Shown here: one piece after another, positions 51,696 to 63,275 of the stretch
Layout of the letters: each line of letters begins with the position of its first letter
Position numbering within the stretch: position 1 is the first letter of the stretch
Assembly (NCBI RefSeq): GCF_002846415.1
Contig: NZ_PJMX01000001.1
Span: forward strand, 868,001-932,000
Source of the DNA: Streptomyces sp. TLI_146
GTDB taxonomy: Bacteria > Actinomycetota > Actinomycetes > Streptomycetales > Streptomycetaceae
Length of the DNA: 64,000 bases
Direction: 5' to 3'
Translations under genes and position numbers: made by a program
Notes under the pieces: model-generated
Told to the model about the DNA's origin: nothing
The model's database searches: none
What the model saw: only the letters and a program-made list of their open reading frames with translations

Positions 51696-52259
51696 TCAGT
51701 CCTCGGCGGTGTCGGAGGCCTCGTCGACGGGTCTGTCGACGCGGTAGACGTAGTGGGCGCGGTCGTCGTCCGGGTTGTCCGGGGCGAGGTCGGCGGTGCC
51801 GATTCTGCGCAGCCCGGCCTTCTCCAGCGCGCGCCACGAAGCGCGGTTGGCCATGTGGACCGGGACGATGACGGCGGGCGCGTCCGGGTGATCGGCCCAG
51901 GTGGCTTCGACGATCGCCCGGATGATGCGCGGCCCCAGGCCCTGCCCTACCCGGGCGGGGTCTCCGATCAGGTAGTCGATCGTGACCGCCGCATCCGGGA
52001 GCTCGATCTGGCCGTCCAGTTCCGCGCCGTAGTCGGGGTAATCGGCGAACCGGCACCGCTGCACCAGGGCTACCGGCGTGCCTTCCACCAGCACCAGGAA
52101 GTCCTCGGAGGGCTCCTCTCCGCGCGCCGCCGGGCCGAAGTCCCGTGCGACCGCCTCCGCGGAGGTGTCGTGGTGCCACCACCGGGCCACGTGCGGCTGC
52201 GCGAGCCAGTGCCGCAGCAAGCCGAAGTCGGCCTCGGCCACTCGCCGCCACGTGATCAT
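51696..52259 (-). CDS. GNAT acetyltransferase, aminoglycoside 6'-N-acetyltransferase-like
   Basis: A 187-residue GNAT enzyme. It opens ITWRRVAEADFGLLRHWLAQPHVARWW, a pattern of AAC(6')-type and related N-acyltransferases, and has the acetyl-CoA loop ARVGQGLGPRIIRAI and the late VHMANRASWRALEKAGL helix. Sequence cannot tell drug resistance from another amine substrate. ATG at 52259 follows GGGAGG; the frame further upstream is not coding. Confidence 0.88.
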   Translation of the reverse strand: MITWRRVAEADFGLLRHWLAQPHVARWWHHDTSAEAVARDFGPAARGEEPSEDFLVLVEGTPVALVQRCRFADYPDYGAELDGQIELPDAAVTIDYLIGDPARVGQGLGPRIIRAIVEATWADHPDAPAVIVPVHMANRASWRALEKAGLRRIGTADLAPDNPDDDRAHYVYRVDRPVDEASDTAED

Positions 52260-52375
52260 CACGCCTCCCGAGAACCGCGTCGCTGTCGCTCCTGAGGATG
52301 ATCCCCTACCGGAGTCCCCGAGGGACAGGGCCCCGTGGTCCAGTCGCCTGCCAGCCACGCGGAGCGGTTCGGCGT

Positions 52376-52900
52376 CTACGGGTGGTGGAGGTCGCGTGCA
52401 CGGGCCAGGTCGACGGGCCCGTCCTTGCCAAGGTGGAGGAAGTAGTCCACCTGCCATACCTGAGTGCTGCCCGCCTGCCGGTTGGTCGTGGTGACCCAGG
52501 GCGGATAGACACGGAACCCCCGCTTCCCACCGACGCCGTTGCGCGAGACGATGCCGCGCTCGCTCAGCACCTCGCGCGGGAAGATGAACTGCCCGAAGCC
52601 GTCGTCATCCCGGCTGCTGATGACGAAGAGATCCACGCCGTCGGCCGCGTCGAAGGGCCGGATCGGGCCCTCTTCGGACCGCTGCCACACGGTGACGAAC
52701 TGACCCACCTTCGTCGGGGTTGTCTTCGCCACGCGGAACCGGACCGCGAGGCCGTCGAGCGTGTACGCGTGCGCCGCGTACTCGCCGCTCTCCGGTTCGG
52801 CCACCGGCAGTGAGCAGGAAAAACCGCAGGGGTCGTACACCAACGTCTTCGCCGCCAGCAGATCACCGTGAAACCCCGTCCACGGTTGATTCGTCACCAT
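52376..52900 (-). CDS. MepB-family protein
   Basis: A 174-residue cytosolic protein of the MepB family. Diagnostic stretches are GLAVRFRVAKTTPTKVGQFV, DGVDLFVISSRD, GQFIFPREVLSERGIVS and GGKRGFRVYPPWV. MepB is linked to the mepRAB locus in staphylococci, but its activity is unknown, and no mepA or mepR neighbour is present here. ATG at 52900 with GGCAGGA upstream is chosen; the extension to 53215 is another frame of the DoxX gene. Confidence 0.88.
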   Translation of the reverse strand: MVTNQPWTGFHGDLLAAKTLVYDPCGFSCSLPVAEPESGEYAAHAYTLDGLAVRFRVAKTTPTKVGQFVTVWQRSEEGPIRPFDAADGVDLFVISSRDDDGFGQFIFPREVLSERGIVSRNGVGGKRGFRVYPPWVTTTNRQAGSTQVWQVDYFLHLGKDGPVDLARARDLHHP

Positions 52901-52995
52901 GCGGTCATCCTGCCAGGCCGACCGCCGAGCCCGCACACGCGTCCGGTGGCCGGCCCTCCGCCCCGTACACCGCACGACGAGCCCATCCTGGCAGG

Positions 52996-53343
52996 TCAGA
53001 CGGCCTGGCCAAGGATCAGGGTGACAACGACCGGGGCGAGATACAGGACGGGGAAGGCTACGGTCTTGTAGGAGCGTGCCCGCAGTACGGCAACGACCGC
53101 GCCGAGGAAGTACAGCACCAGCGCGATCCCGGCCGCGATGCCGATCCCTGGGACCGCCAGACCGACCAGCAGTCCTGCCGCGCCGGCGGCCTTGGCCAGC
53201 CCCAGCAGCGTCCACCAGGAACGCGGGACGCCGTACTCGACGAGCGGCTGCGTCACGAAGTCGGCCCGGCGCAGCAGGGAAAACCCGGAGAAGCCGACCC
53301 AGGCGGCGGTGAGAACGGCGACGATGACATAGGCGTTGGACAT
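52996..53343 (-). CDS. DoxX-like membrane protein
   Basis: A 115-residue protein with four hydrophobic helices (VIVAVLTAAWVGFSGFS; LVGLAVPGIGIAAGIALVLY; FLGAVVAVLRA; VLYLAPVVVTLILGQ) and a LVEYGVPRSWWTLLGLAKAAG loop, typical of DoxX-like proteins. ATG at 53343 is preceded by GGGAG. Function of this subfamily is not known. Confidence 0.85.
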   Translation of the reverse strand: MSNAYVIVAVLTAAWVGFSGFSLLRRADFVTQPLVEYGVPRSWWTLLGLAKAAGAAGLLVGLAVPGIGIAAGIALVLYFLGAVVAVLRARSYKTVAFPVLYLAPVVVTLILGQAV

Positions 53344-53509
53344 CGGAAACTCCCGTACGTGTGGATGCAGCGGACGATCTGGAGCAAAGGGCCCGGCATC
53401 GCTGCGCGAACCCCCTGCACCACGCTGAACCGCGAGAGTCCTGATGTGTGACACCGTCGGCATGGAAACTTGAAAACTACTTTTGCCCGGCGCACGCCAC
53501 CCGGCCGCG

Positions 53510-55753
53510 TCAGCCCTGGTCCGCCACGAAGGACGCCATCCGGGTCAGGGCCGAGTTCCAGTTGACGGTGTGTTCGTTCGTCGACCAGGACTGGATGTCG
53601 TCGATGTAGCAGAACTGACCGACGCAGCCCTGGAGTTTGCTCTGCGCGAAGGGGTCCTGGATGCCTGAGTTCGGGCCCCCGGCCAGGGTGCCGTCGGGTG
53701 GGTTCGGCTGGCTCGGGTCGAGCTGGTGGGCGTACCACCGTGCGTGCTGGTTGTGGGAATGAGCCTCGCCGTAACCCGTCACGTACGACATGTTCAGTGC
53801 GTTGCGGCCGAGGATGTAGTCCATGCTCTGCACGGCGCCGTCCCGGTATCCGGATGCGCCGGTGAGGTCGTAGGCGGTCGCGATGACGACGGCGTTGTGC
53901 AGGATCTGGTGGTTGGAGCCCCAGTCGTATTGGTTGCCGTCGGGGGCGTACGGGATGCCGTACGGGTGTGCCGTGAGCGTCGCCAGGTAGCGGTCGGCGC
54001 CCTTGATGACAGAACGGCGCACCGTGTCCCGGCCGGGCAGGTTGTTCGGCACGGTTGCCAGGTCCAGCCGGGCCGCGGCCGCCGTCCTGGACCAGTCGTA
54101 GCCGAGGGGGCCGAAGATGTCGGCCTGATGGAGCGGGGAGTGCAGGACGTATTCCTTGAACGTCCGCTCTCCTGTGGTGAGATACAGCTCGGCGGCCGCC
54201 CAGTAGAACTCGTCGCTGACGTTGTCGTCGGCGTAGGTGCCTCCTCCGGTGCCGTCACTGGCGGAGGCGTACATCCCCGGGTGCGCGAGGGCCGCCGTCC
54301 ATGCCTTGCGGGCGGCCCGCAGTGCCTTGGCGGCGAAGGCGTGGTCGTAGGGCCGGTACAGGCGGGCCGCCTGCGCGGCCGTCGCCGCCAGGTTGAGGGT
54401 CGCCGCGGTGGACGGCGGGTGCAGTTCACGGTTTTGCGGGTCGTCGCTGGGCAGCAGCGGCAGGCCCGTCCACTTCTCGTCGTGGATCTTGTGGTGGGCC
54501 ATACCGGCCAAGGGTTGCCCCTCGGGCACCTGCATCTTGAGCAGGAAGTCCAGCTCCCAGCGGACCTCGTCGAGGATGTCCGGCACCCCGTTGCCGCTCT
54601 CCGGGATGGCGAGAGTGTGGTCACCCAGCTTGGCCGGGTGCCCGGTGCGGGCGTGCAGGGAGCGTTCGTAGGTGCTCAGCAGCTCCCAGGTGGTGATGCC
54701 GCCGTTGACGACGTATTTGCCCTGGTCGCCCGCGTCGTACCAGCCGCCGGTGACGTCGAGGGTGTAGTCGCAGACGCCCGGCTGGCAGGGCACCGCGCCG
54801 TCGCCCCGGTTGGGTGCGACGTCGACGTGACCGGCGGGGCGGGCGTATCCGGGCCGCAGGTCGTCGCGTATCGCGATACCGCTGCGCTGCGTGTAGTAGT
54901 ACTTCGCGGCATCGAGGCGCAGTTTCCGGTAGGCGGCCGTACCGATGTCGAAGGGACGGCTGGTCTGCCCGTCAGCGACGAGGGTGTAGCCCTGTCCCGG
55001 TGTGCGGTAGGCGCTGAAGTCGATGGAGTGGACGTTCTGTGCGGACGAGCCGTCGATGCCTCGCGGGACCGTCCAGCCCCAGGCGACCGCGTCGCCGTGG
55101 GCGTTCTTCAGCTGCCACGGGAGTTTCGTGGTCGCGTCGGTGACGAGCGTGGCCTTCTTCGGGCCGGTGGGGAGGTAGGCGACTTGGTTGACGCGCACAC
55201 GTGGCCCGGTGTCCGGTTCGTACTTCTCGGGTGGTACGCCTGCCAGCAGCGACGCGTCGTCCACGCAGAAGCGCCAGGGGTCCGCACTGCCGCCGAGCTG
55301 GAAGGCGACCTGGCCCTGCGGGGTGTCGACGGGCGAGGTGAAGGTGTACGTGTAGGCGTTGCCAGAGACGCTCAGCTGCGGCGTCACCTCGAAATACGTG
55401 TCGTACGGTGACGAGGACAGGCCGACGATCGCCCGTATCCTGTGGCCCTCGGGGGCGCCGTCGGCGTAGAAGGAGAAGCGGTAGTTCTCCCCCTTGACCA
55501 GGGCGATGTCGTTCTGGCCTATGCCCGCCTCCCAGGGGTTGGCGGTGCCGCCGGGCACCTGCGCGCAGAGCCGGCCGCCGGACAGGTCCGCGGTGAGGTT
55601 GCCGGTCGTCCACCAGGGGTCGCTGGTGGTGTCGAAGGTGCTGTTCTTGAGCTGCTCGGACTCGTCCGCGCCCGCCGCGGCGGGCGGGAACGCGGCGAGA
55701 CCCGCCGCCAGGAGCGCGGCCAGGGACAGCAGCGTGGTTCCGCGTCGTTTCAC
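53510..55753 (-). CDS. secreted GH9 cellulase with CBM4-type and Ig-like domains
   Basis: A 747-residue exported endoglucanase. Signal peptide (1-28), CBM4-like domain (about 30-175), CelD-type Ig domain (about 183-270; [19 protein letters not shown]) and GH9 catalytic domain (about 275-740) with GWYDAGD (Asp340, Asp343), [12 protein letters not shown] and the acid Glu727 in [10 protein letters not shown]. It cuts beta-1,4-glucan. GTG at 55753 overlaps the stop of the GH12 gene by 4 nt and has GAGGAG before it, so the two are coupled. The much longer open frame upstream is the GH12 gene read out of register. Regulated with GH12 from the promoter near 57040. Confidence 0.95.
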   Translation of the reverse strand: MKRRGTTLLSLAALLAAGLAAFPPAAAGADESEQLKNSTFDTTSDPWWTTGNLTADLSGGRLCAQVPGGTANPWEAGIGQNDIALVKGENYRFSFYADGAPEGHRIRAIVGLSSSPYDTYFEVTPQLSVSGNAYTYTFTSPVDTPQGQVAFQLGGSADPWRFCVDDASLLAGVPPEKYEPDTGPRVRVNQVAYLPTGPKKATLVTDATTKLPWQLKNAHGDAVAWGWTVPRGIDGSSAQNVHSIDFSAYRTPGQGYTLVADGQTSRPFDIGTAAYRKLRLDAAKYYYTQRSGIAIRDDLRPGYARPAGHVDVAPNRGDGAVPCQPGVCDYTLDVTGGWYDAGDQGKYVVNGGITTWELLSTYERSLHARTGHPAKLGDHTLAIPESGNGVPDILDEVRWELDFLLKMQVPEGQPLAGMAHHKIHDEKWTGLPLLPSDDPQNRELHPPSTAATLNLAATAAQAARLYRPYDHAFAAKALRAARKAWTAALAHPGMYASASDGTGGGTYADDNVSDEFYWAAAELYLTTGERTFKEYVLHSPLHQADIFGPLGYDWSRTAAAARLDLATVPNNLPGRDTVRRSVIKGADRYLATLTAHPYGIPYAPDGNQYDWGSNHQILHNAVVIATAYDLTGASGYRDGAVQSMDYILGRNALNMSYVTGYGEAHSHNQHARWYAHQLDPSQPNPPDGTLAGGPNSGIQDPFAQSKLQGCVGQFCYIDDIQSWSTNEHTVNWNSALTRMASFVADQG

Positions 55754-56793
55754 GCGTGGGCTCCTCTCAGAGGATTCGGGTGCGACCAGAGCTGGTTGGC
55801 GGTGGCCCAGCAGTCCCAGATCTGCGGCAGGGATCCGTTGGTGGAACCTGCCGCCGTCCACCGCTGGTTCCAGTCGCCGGAGCAGTCCCACAGCTGGGCC
55901 GGGGTGCCGTCCGCGCTGCCCCATTCGCTGAGGTCCAGGCAGCATCCGCTCTGCCGTCCGACGATCGCGCCGCCCGTCGCGGCGCTCCCGTCGGGCGTGT
56001 AGGAGAAGTTCTTCACGCCCAGGCCGGGGCCGCCGACCCACGGCTCGAATCCGGCTTGCACGCTGGTCATGTACCAGGAAGGTTGCAGATAGCCCCGCGC
56101 CTTGGAGTCGTTGGTGAAGTCCTTGATGTTCACCGTCAGGGAGTGGACCGGCTGCTGCCTCACGTACGAGACGGTGTTCCACGTGACGGTGACACCGCCG
56201 TTGGTGCTGCTCTGCGGGCCGTACCACACGTCCCAGTTGGCGCCCTCCAGCCAGACGGTGCCGACTTGGCGGCCGTACGGTGTCGGGGGGCCCGCGTGGT
56301 CGGCCCAGATCATCAGCTCCGCGCCGTTGTTCTGCCCGGTGGGGTGCGGGGCGGTGTCGAACCAGATGTCGTAGGCGGCGTCCCACTGGCCGTCGCCGGT
56401 GGTGGTGAAGTCCACGTGGGACTGCGGGTTGGTGAAGGACGACACCTGCTGCGGCAGTCCGTTGCCGCTGGAGCAGTTGCCCCAGTGGCAGCCCGCGTAG
56501 ATCGACGGATACCCCGCCGGTGCGGGACTGCCGGACAGGTTGTGATACCCCGAGGTGTACGTGAAGCCGCCGTCGAAGGCGTTGATGCACTGCCCGATCG
56601 TGTCGCCCCACTCGTTGTTCTGGACGATGTACGTGCCGCCCGACACGGGTGCGCTGCCGTACTGGTCGCAGAGGGGGCCGGTTGCCGACGCCGACGGCGC
56701 TGTCACCAGTGACAGCGCGCCTAGGAGCAGGGTGGCCAGCAGACCCGCTGTGGTCGCGGCTCCGTGCCGTAGCCACCTGGGTAAGTCACGCAT
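55750..56793 (-). CDS. secreted GH12 endoglucanase with C-terminal partial RICIN domain
   Basis: A 347-residue exported GH12 enzyme (endo-beta-1,4-glucanase or xyloglucanase). Signal peptide ends near SASATGP. Catalytic pair Glu159 in [12 protein letters not shown] and Glu250 in [10 protein letters not shown]; the GLCDQYGS start, here GPLCDQYGS, is family-typical. Residues 276-347 are ricin-B like ([34 protein letters not shown]), but only about 70 residues are present where a full beta-trefoil needs about 125. ATG at 56793 follows GAGGAAACC. First gene of the GH12-GH9 operon. Confidence 0.93.
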   Translation of the reverse strand: MRDLPRWLRHGAATTAGLLATLLLGALSLVTAPSASATGPLCDQYGSAPVSGGTYIVQNNEWGDTIGQCINAFDGGFTYTSGYHNLSGSPAPAGYPSIYAGCHWGNCSSGNGLPQQVSSFTNPQSHVDFTTTGDGQWDAAYDIWFDTAPHPTGQNNGAELMIWADHAGPPTPYGRQVGTVWLEGANWDVWYGPQSSTNGGVTVTWNTVSYVRQQPVHSLTVNIKDFTNDSKARGYLQPSWYMTSVQAGFEPWVGGPGLGVKNFSYTPDGSAATGGAIVGRQSGCCLDLSEWGSADGTPAQLWDCSGDWNQRWTAAGSTNGSLPQIWDCWATANQLWSHPNPLRGAHA

Positions 56794-57000
56794 GGCGGTT
56801 TCCTCTCGGTCACCCGGGTGCGTCCCGCCGCACCCGGTGGGTCCCAGTCCGCTTCCAGCAGGCCGAGTTCGCACTTCTGCAACAGCACCGCCGCGCCGCC
56901 CGATCCGCCAACTCCTCGGTGGTCAGGCCCCGTTCGACCGCCGCGACGAGCTCGGTGTCGTGCGCGTGCACGGCCCGAGATGCCATCGAGGCCTTCCAAT

Positions 57001-57068
57001 GCCGAAACTTTCAGCATGTTTCGCTGCATCGTTCCGGGCAACGTAGGGCACCCGCACAGCAGCGTCAA
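57001..57068 (-). promoter_or_regulatory. GH12-GH9 promoter with downstream palindromic operator
   Basis: On the minus strand TTGACG (57068-57063) and TACGTT (57045-57040) are 17 nt apart, placing transcription start near 57033. GCCGAAACTTTCAGC (57001-57015) lies centred about 25 nt after it and is a near-perfect inverted repeat around a central C. The same layout occurs before the GH10 gene. The rest of the 410-bp gap (56794-57203) shows no gene; the region 57128-57168 near the LacI start has a degenerate GCAAAAGTTGCCG copy and a TATGCT hexamer. Confidence 0.75.
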
Positions 57069-57203
57069 CGGATATTTCGGGCAGGCCGCAGAGAGTCGAC
57101 AGGGGTCCGCCATCGATCCCGGTAGGTGCAAAAGTTGCCGAAACACCCGGAGTTATGGCGCGTATGCTGGCCCCGACGCACCGACACAGAGACGAGGTCG
57201 CCC

Positions 57204-58283
57204 ATGACCGGCCGACGGAGCAGCAGTGCAACGGCGGTCACGTCCGGGGCCGCCGCTCCCGCCTCCCGAGTCACCATCGCCGAGATCGCCCGTGAGGCCG
57301 GCGTGTCGGCGCCGACCGTCTCCAAGGTCCTCAACGGCCACGACCAGGTGGCGCCGGAGACCCGGGCCCGCGTCGAAGAACTGTTGCGGCGGCACAACTA
57401 CCTGCGCCGCCGCGCCCGTCCGAAGAAGACGGTCGGGCTCATCGACCTGGTCATCCGCGAGGTGGACAGCCTGTGGGCGGGCGAGGTGCTGCAGGGCGTG
57501 CAGGGCGCCGCGGCCGAGCACGGCACCGAGGTGGTGGTGACCGCGACCCACGGAACCACCGCACACACCCTGCGCTGGCTGGACAACGTCTCCAAGCGCG
57601 GCTCCGACGGAATCATCCTCGCCGTCACCGACCTCACCCCGGCGCAGCGCAAGCAGGTCAACTCCCTGGACATCCCGTTGGCCGTGGTCGACCCGGTCGG
57701 CAGTCCCGACGCCGGAGTGCCGACGGTCGGCGCGACGAACTGGCAGGGCGGTATGGCCGCGACCCAGCACCTGCTCGACCTGGGACACCGCAGGATCGGC
57801 ATCCTGCAGGGCCTGGAGGAAGCCCTGTGCGCGCGGGCGCGCCTCGACGGATACCGCGCGGCGCTCGAGGGGGCGGGCATCGCGGTCGACCCGGCACTCC
57901 AGCAGCCCGGCGACTTCTACTACACCACCGGGTACTCCGGCATGCGCAACCTGCTCGCCCTCCCGAAACCGCCCACCGCCGTCTTCGCGAGCAGCGACCT
58001 GATGGCCCTGGGCGCGTACGAGGCGATCCGGCAGGCCGGGCTGCGGGTCGCGACCGACGTGAGCATCGTCGGCTTCGACGACGTCCCGAACGCCGCCTGG
58101 GCCTCGCCGCCGCTGACCACGGTCCGCCAGCCGTTGCGCGAGATGTCGGCCCTCGCCGCCCGGATCGTGCTGCAGGGCGCGGAAGCGGTACTGCCCGGCC
58201 CCACACTGCGGATGGAGCTGGCGACGCATCTGGTCGTCCGGGAGAGCACCGGCGCCGCGCCCGGCGGCAGGTCCGCCGGCTGA
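57204..58283 (+). CDS. LacI-family repressor of the cellulase/xylanase cluster
   Basis: A 359-residue LacI-type regulator. The HTH and hinge lie at about residues 22-78 (VTIAEIAREAGVSAPTVSKVLNG, then NYLRRR), followed by a periplasmic-binding-like sugar domain (VGLIDLVIREVDSLWAGEV through VSIVGFDDVPNAAWASPPLTTVRQP). It sits between the divergent GH12-GH9 operon and the GH10 gene, each with a CCGAAACTTTCGG-like operator after its promoter, so it is the best local candidate for the repressor, with a xylo- or cello-oligosaccharide inducer (inference). ATG at 57204 has GAGGTC upstream; the frame before it is not coding. Confidence 0.92.
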   Translation: MTGRRSSSATAVTSGAAAPASRVTIAEIAREAGVSAPTVSKVLNGHDQVAPETRARVEELLRRHNYLRRRARPKKTVGLIDLVIREVDSLWAGEVLQGVQGAAAEHGTEVVVTATHGTTAHTLRWLDNVSKRGSDGIILAVTDLTPAQRKQVNSLDIPLAVVDPVGSPDAGVPTVGATNWQGGMAATQHLLDLGHRRIGILQGLEEALCARARLDGYRAALEGAGIAVDPALQQPGDFYYTTGYSGMRNLLALPKPPTAVFASSDLMALGAYEAIRQAGLRVATDVSIVGFDDVPNAAWASPPLTTVRQPLREMSALAARIVLQGAEAVLPGPTLRMELATHLVVRESTGAAPGGRSAG

Positions 58284-58352
58284 GCCCGCCTCCCGACCTC
58301 GTCGCGCTGCCGCGCGGGGACGCGGGACGGCGCCAAGGCGGCTGCAGAGCGC

Positions 58353-58367
58353 TTCGAAACTTTCGGG
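58353..58367. promoter_or_regulatory. upstream copy of the CGAAACTTTCG palindrome
   Basis: TTCGAAACTTTCGGG shares the 11-bp core CGAAACTTTCG with the stronger site at 58478-58492, 125 bp further on. It lies 69 nt after the LacI stop, upstream of the GH10 promoter, where it could allow looping between two repressor dimers. Confidence 0.65.
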
Positions 58368-58425
58368 CCGAGCATTCCATCGTCAAGTCTGCCCGGCCCA
58401 ATTGAAGTTGAGGGTGCGCAGTGTG

Positions 58426-59938
<1,513 letters not shown>

Positions 59939-60063
59939 CAGCCCGCCACCAACTCCCACCGACTCTCCCGGTACGTGTCCGGTGCGAGGCCCACGCCGCC
60001 CGCGCCGGACACTGCCGAGGGGTCTGTTTCTCAGAGGCGCAGCCCCGGCAAACCCCCGCCCAT

Positions 60064-60759
60064 CTACCAGGGCACCACGTTCCCTTCGTAATCAAGAAAG
60101 CGCAGACCGCGCTTCCCCTCGTGACGCTCCATGGTCTCCACCACCCCGGGCACGCTCTCCTCCACGCTGAGTTCGGCCTCGGCTCCGCCGAGTTCGGTGC
60201 GGACCCAGCCCGGGTCCATGAGCAGCAGTGTCCGTGTGTTCTCGGCGTCGCGGGCGGCGTAGCTGCGCATCAGCTGGTTCAGCGCGGACTTGCTGGCCCG
60301 GTACAGGTCCTGTCCGCCTTCGGTGTTCAAAGCGATGCTGCCCTGGTCGGAGGACATGATGCCGATGGTCCCGGTCGGGGCGACCAGCGGGCCGAGGGTC
60401 TCCACGACGCGCATCGGGCTGAGGGCGTTGGTGATCATGACCTCGGTGAACATGTCCGTCGGGACCTCACCGATCGGCAGATCGCCGCGTGTGATGGCGG
60501 CGTTGACGAAGAGCAGGTCGAGCGTGCGCTGTGACAGCCGGTCGCGCAGAGCCGATATCTGCTCGGGGTCGGTCATCTCCAGCGACTCGATGGTGAGCCG
60601 GCCCTCGGACGTTTCGGCGAGGTCGTGGAGGCCGGTGCGTCGGCTGCCGCGGACCGTGCCGATGACGTCCCAGCCGCGACGGAGGTACTCGTCGGCGAGC
60701 CCGAGGCCCAAGGTGCGTGAAGCCCCGATGATGACTGCGGTCTTGCGGATGTCGTTCAT
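60064..60759 (-). CDS. SDR-family oxidoreductase
   Basis: A 231-residue short-chain dehydrogenase. Cofactor motif AVIIGASRTLGLGLADEYL, VNAAIT in place of NNAG, Ser of SSDQGS and YRASK as the catalytic Tyr-Lys. The C-terminus (GLRFLDYEGNVVPW) is typical of small single-domain SDRs. It is divergent from the LysR gene over 297 bp, the usual layout for a LysR-controlled target. Substrate unknown. Confidence 0.9.
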   Translation of the reverse strand: MNDIRKTAVIIGASRTLGLGLADEYLRRGWDVIGTVRGSRRTGLHDLAETSEGRLTIESLEMTDPEQISALRDRLSQRTLDLLFVNAAITRGDLPIGEVPTDMFTEVMITNALSPMRVVETLGPLVAPTGTIGIMSSDQGSIALNTEGGQDLYRASKSALNQLMRSYAARDAENTRTLLLMDPGWVRTELGGAEAELSVEESVPGVVETMERHEGKRGLRFLDYEGNVVPW

Positions 60760-61056
60760 GTGATCCTCTGGTCTGGTGGGTCAGGGCACCTGGCCGTCGC
60801 GAAGCGGCGTTCACGGCGGTCGTTGGTCGACGACTGCTCGCCGTGGAGGGCCGTCTCGGGGAGCAACGCGGCAGTCCCGTGGTGTGGCCGAGGTGCCTGG
60901 CGTCATCGTGTGAGCCGGTCACGACCAGCCGCGGAGCACGGGAGTTGACTGCCCGCGCCGACTGCCGGAGTGGTCGCGCCGATCACGCTGACAAGTTTCC
61001 GAGCTGCCCGACCGGGCGTCCAATACCCTTACCAACCGCATTGATACCGTGACGGC
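60760..61056. other. SDR/LysR divergent control region
   Basis: 297 bp with no supported gene. AT content rises around 61020-61050, next to the LysR start. A clear T-N11-A LysR box could not be fixed by eye. Confidence 0.4.
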
Positions 61057-61875
61057 ATGGATCTGGATCTGCGCAAGCTCCGCTATTTCATGGCGGTGGC
61101 CGAGCATCGGCACTTCGGCCGGGCGGCACAGGCACTGTTCATCGCGCAGCCGGTTCTGAGCCGGCAGATCCGCGCGTTCGAGCAGGAGTTGGGATGCCTC
61201 CTGTTCACGCGGACCACGCGCAGCGTCGAACTGACGCCTGCGGGGCAGCAGTTGTACGACGAGGCGTCGAGGATCACCACGGTGGTGGACATGGCGCTGC
61301 GGCGCGTGCACGAGGCCCAGCGGGGTGAACAGCGGCTCGTCGTCGCCTTCTCCGGCGGGCTGCACGTCTCGGAGGCGATCCGGGCGTTCACGCTGAGCCA
61401 TCCGAACGTCGAGGTCGATGTCCTTCCGCTGCCCTGGTCGGAACGGGACGCGCCGCTCCGCGACGGCCGCGCGCACGTGGGATACCTCCGGCGCCCCTTC
61501 GACGACTCAGGGCTGCACACCATCCCCATCGGTCACGACACCAAGGTCGCGTGTCTGCCCGTGACACATCCGCTGGCCGACCGCCACACGCTCACCTCGG
61601 CCGATCTCGACGGTGAACCGATCCTCGACGGCCGTACGCGGCGGACGTCCTCCCTGGATGAGAAGTTCGAGCTCATCGCCTCCGGGCAGGGCATCGCGCT
61701 GGTCCCCGTCAGTATCGCCGCCTCGTACTCACGCCCTGACCTCGTCTATCTGACCGTGACCGACGCCCTGCCCGTCGAGACCTGCCTGGCGGTACCGGAG
61801 AGCAACCGCACGGGCCCCGTACGGAACTTCCTGGACATCGCCACCGCGATACTGCGCCAGAACTCCGGCGACTGA
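61057..61875 (+). CDS. LysR-family regulator
   Basis: A 272-residue LysR-type protein. The winged HTH is clear (LRKLRYFMAVAEHRHFGRAA, then QPVLSRQIRAFEQELG). The effector domain is shorter than usual (about 180 instead of 210 residues) but keeps LVVAFSGGL and the late GQGIALVPVS segment. It is transcribed divergently from the SDR gene, which it probably controls. Confidence 0.92.
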   Translation: MDLDLRKLRYFMAVAEHRHFGRAAQALFIAQPVLSRQIRAFEQELGCLLFTRTTRSVELTPAGQQLYDEASRITTVVDMALRRVHEAQRGEQRLVVAFSGGLHVSEAIRAFTLSHPNVEVDVLPLPWSERDAPLRDGRAHVGYLRRPFDDSGLHTIPIGHDTKVACLPVTHPLADRHTLTSADLDGEPILDGRTRRTSSLDEKFELIASGQGIALVPVSIAASYSRPDLVYLTVTDALPVETCLAVPESNRTGPVRNFLDIATAILRQNSGD

Positions 61876-61896
61876 GAGAGGCTGGACGAGGCCAAC

Positions 61897-62694
61897 TCAG
61901 GTTGCGTCGGGTGGTGTTACTTCCACGAGGCGGACGGAGGAGAAGCACCAGCGGAGCCACAGGACGGATTCGATGTCCCAGTAGGGAGGGGCCGTCAGCC
62001 CGTCCTTGACGGCGAACCTGAAGCCTTGGGTGGCGAGGATCGCGCGGAGGGTGACGTGCACCCCGGCGTAGTCATGGGCGGCCTTGTCCCAGTCGGGAAA
62101 GACGGCGCCGTCGTGCACGCGTGCGTATCGCTCGACGAAGGCCGCCCATTCACCGGCTCCCGTGATCTCAAGGACTTCCGCCGCGGGGTCGGTGACCTGG
62201 AGTTCCCAGGTGTGCCAGGGCCGTGGATGGAGGTTCGATCCCTGGTCCAGGTACATGCGCCACATACCCGGACCGTCGCGTTGCGCCGTGGAGGTGTACA
62301 GACCGAAGTGGAACGGTTTCGTGCTGGGGGAAGCCGGTTCCCCGCGAGGGGTGGTGAACCGTGTGCGGGCCAGCGTGGGCTGCCTTGACGGCATCAGCTC
62401 GTGGGGGCCGGTGCCGATCCAGTGCTGGCGCGTACGGTCCAAGGGGCCTCGTACGAGGCTCGGCTCGTCGCGTGAGAGGTGGCGCAACAGTACGCAGCTG
62501 TCGGCCACCTCGTCCGCGTCGGCGGCTTCGACGACAGTTCGGCCCCCGGTCCGGGCGGCCGTCTCGGGCTCGGTCCACAGCGACATGACCGCGGTGAAAT
62601 GGCGCAGCCCCACATCGGCGGGGGCGTCCGGATCCGTCGACGCGTCGAGGTCCGCCGCCCTGCGAGCCAGGATCCGGATCGGTGGGGGGTGCAC
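61897..62694 (-). CDS. hypothetical protein
   Basis: A 265-residue cytosolic protein, Trp-rich and Arg-rich, with FHFGLYTSTAQRDGPGMWRM and WHTWELQVTDPAAEVLEIT stretches and no recognised motif. GTG at 62694 has AAGGAGACC directly before it, while the frame further upstream is another frame of the next gene. It lies 21 nt from the LysR stop (convergent). Not recognised. Confidence 0.75.
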   Translation of the reverse strand: MHPPPIRILARRAADLDASTDPDAPADVGLRHFTAVMSLWTEPETAARTGGRTVVEAADADEVADSCVLLRHLSRDEPSLVRGPLDRTRQHWIGTGPHELMPSRQPTLARTRFTTPRGEPASPSTKPFHFGLYTSTAQRDGPGMWRMYLDQGSNLHPRPWHTWELQVTDPAAEVLEITGAGEWAAFVERYARVHDGAVFPDWDKAAHDYAGVHVTLRAILATQGFRFAVKDGLTAPPYWDIESVLWLRWCFSSVRLVEVTPPDAT

Positions 62695-62756
62695 GCCAGG
62701 TCTCCTTCCCGGCGGCACCCCCCGTGCACATGTGGCCGCCTTCCGGTAGCGGCGGA

Positions 62757-63275
62757 TCAGCAGGAGATGGGGACTTCCAGGCCGAGGCCGTTGGCGGACC
62801 TGGTGGGCGGCTGGTAGCCGGGCGGGAAGACGACCTTGAAGTACATCCAGCCGCGGTAGTTGCCGGGGCTGCACCGGACGGCCGCGTTGTTCTGCGCCGC
62901 ACGGGTGTTCCTCTGAGTGCGCAGCGCCGACTGGTTGACGAGCTGTCCGTTCTTGTACAGGGCCGCCCGTGTGGTGATCTCCGGAACCGGCGCCGAGCAC
63001 GAGACGGTGACCACGACGTTGACCGTGCCGGGTACGTGAGTGGAGTTGTGCGGACGCTGCACCTGCCCCTCACACCGGATGACGGCGGCCGCGTCCGCGT
63101 CGGACCCGCTTCTGCCGGCGTCGACGGCTCCCGCGGCGGGGGCCTTTCCCACGGGGACGGTAGTCGGCGCGGACGGATCCCCCGCCGTGGGCCCCGCGGC
63201 GGCGAGAGACGTCCCGGCGAGGAGCCCGACCATCGCCATCGACGCGGCCGCAGCCGACATCCTCCGCTTACGCAT
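62757..63275 (-). CDS. secreted protein of unknown function
   Basis: A 172-residue exported protein. MRKRRMSAAAASMAMVGLLAG is a typical signal peptide. The mature part starts with a Pro/Ala-rich spacer and continues into a beta domain with four Cys (VIRCEGQV, VSCSAPVP, VRCSPGNY, PISC), probably two disulfides. It contains CSPGNYRGWMYFKVVFPPGY, a surface-protein look without catalytic motif. AAGGAGA precedes the ATG at 63275. It lies 62 nt upstream of the hypothetical gene on the same strand. Confidence 0.82.
   Translation of the reverse strand: MRKRRMSAAAASMAMVGLLAGTSLAAAGPTAGDPSAPTTVPVGKAPAAGAVDAGRSGSDADAAAVIRCEGQVQRPHNSTHVPGTVNVVVTVSCSAPVPEITTRAALYKNGQLVNQSALRTQRNTRAAQNNAAVRCSPGNYRGWMYFKVVFPPGYQPPTRSANGLGLEVPISC

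Noticed and set aside
53510..56776. Single 1088-residue GH9 gene
   Set aside because: The upstream third is GH12 coding sequence read out of frame. The GTG at 55753 has a good ribosome site and a signal peptide.
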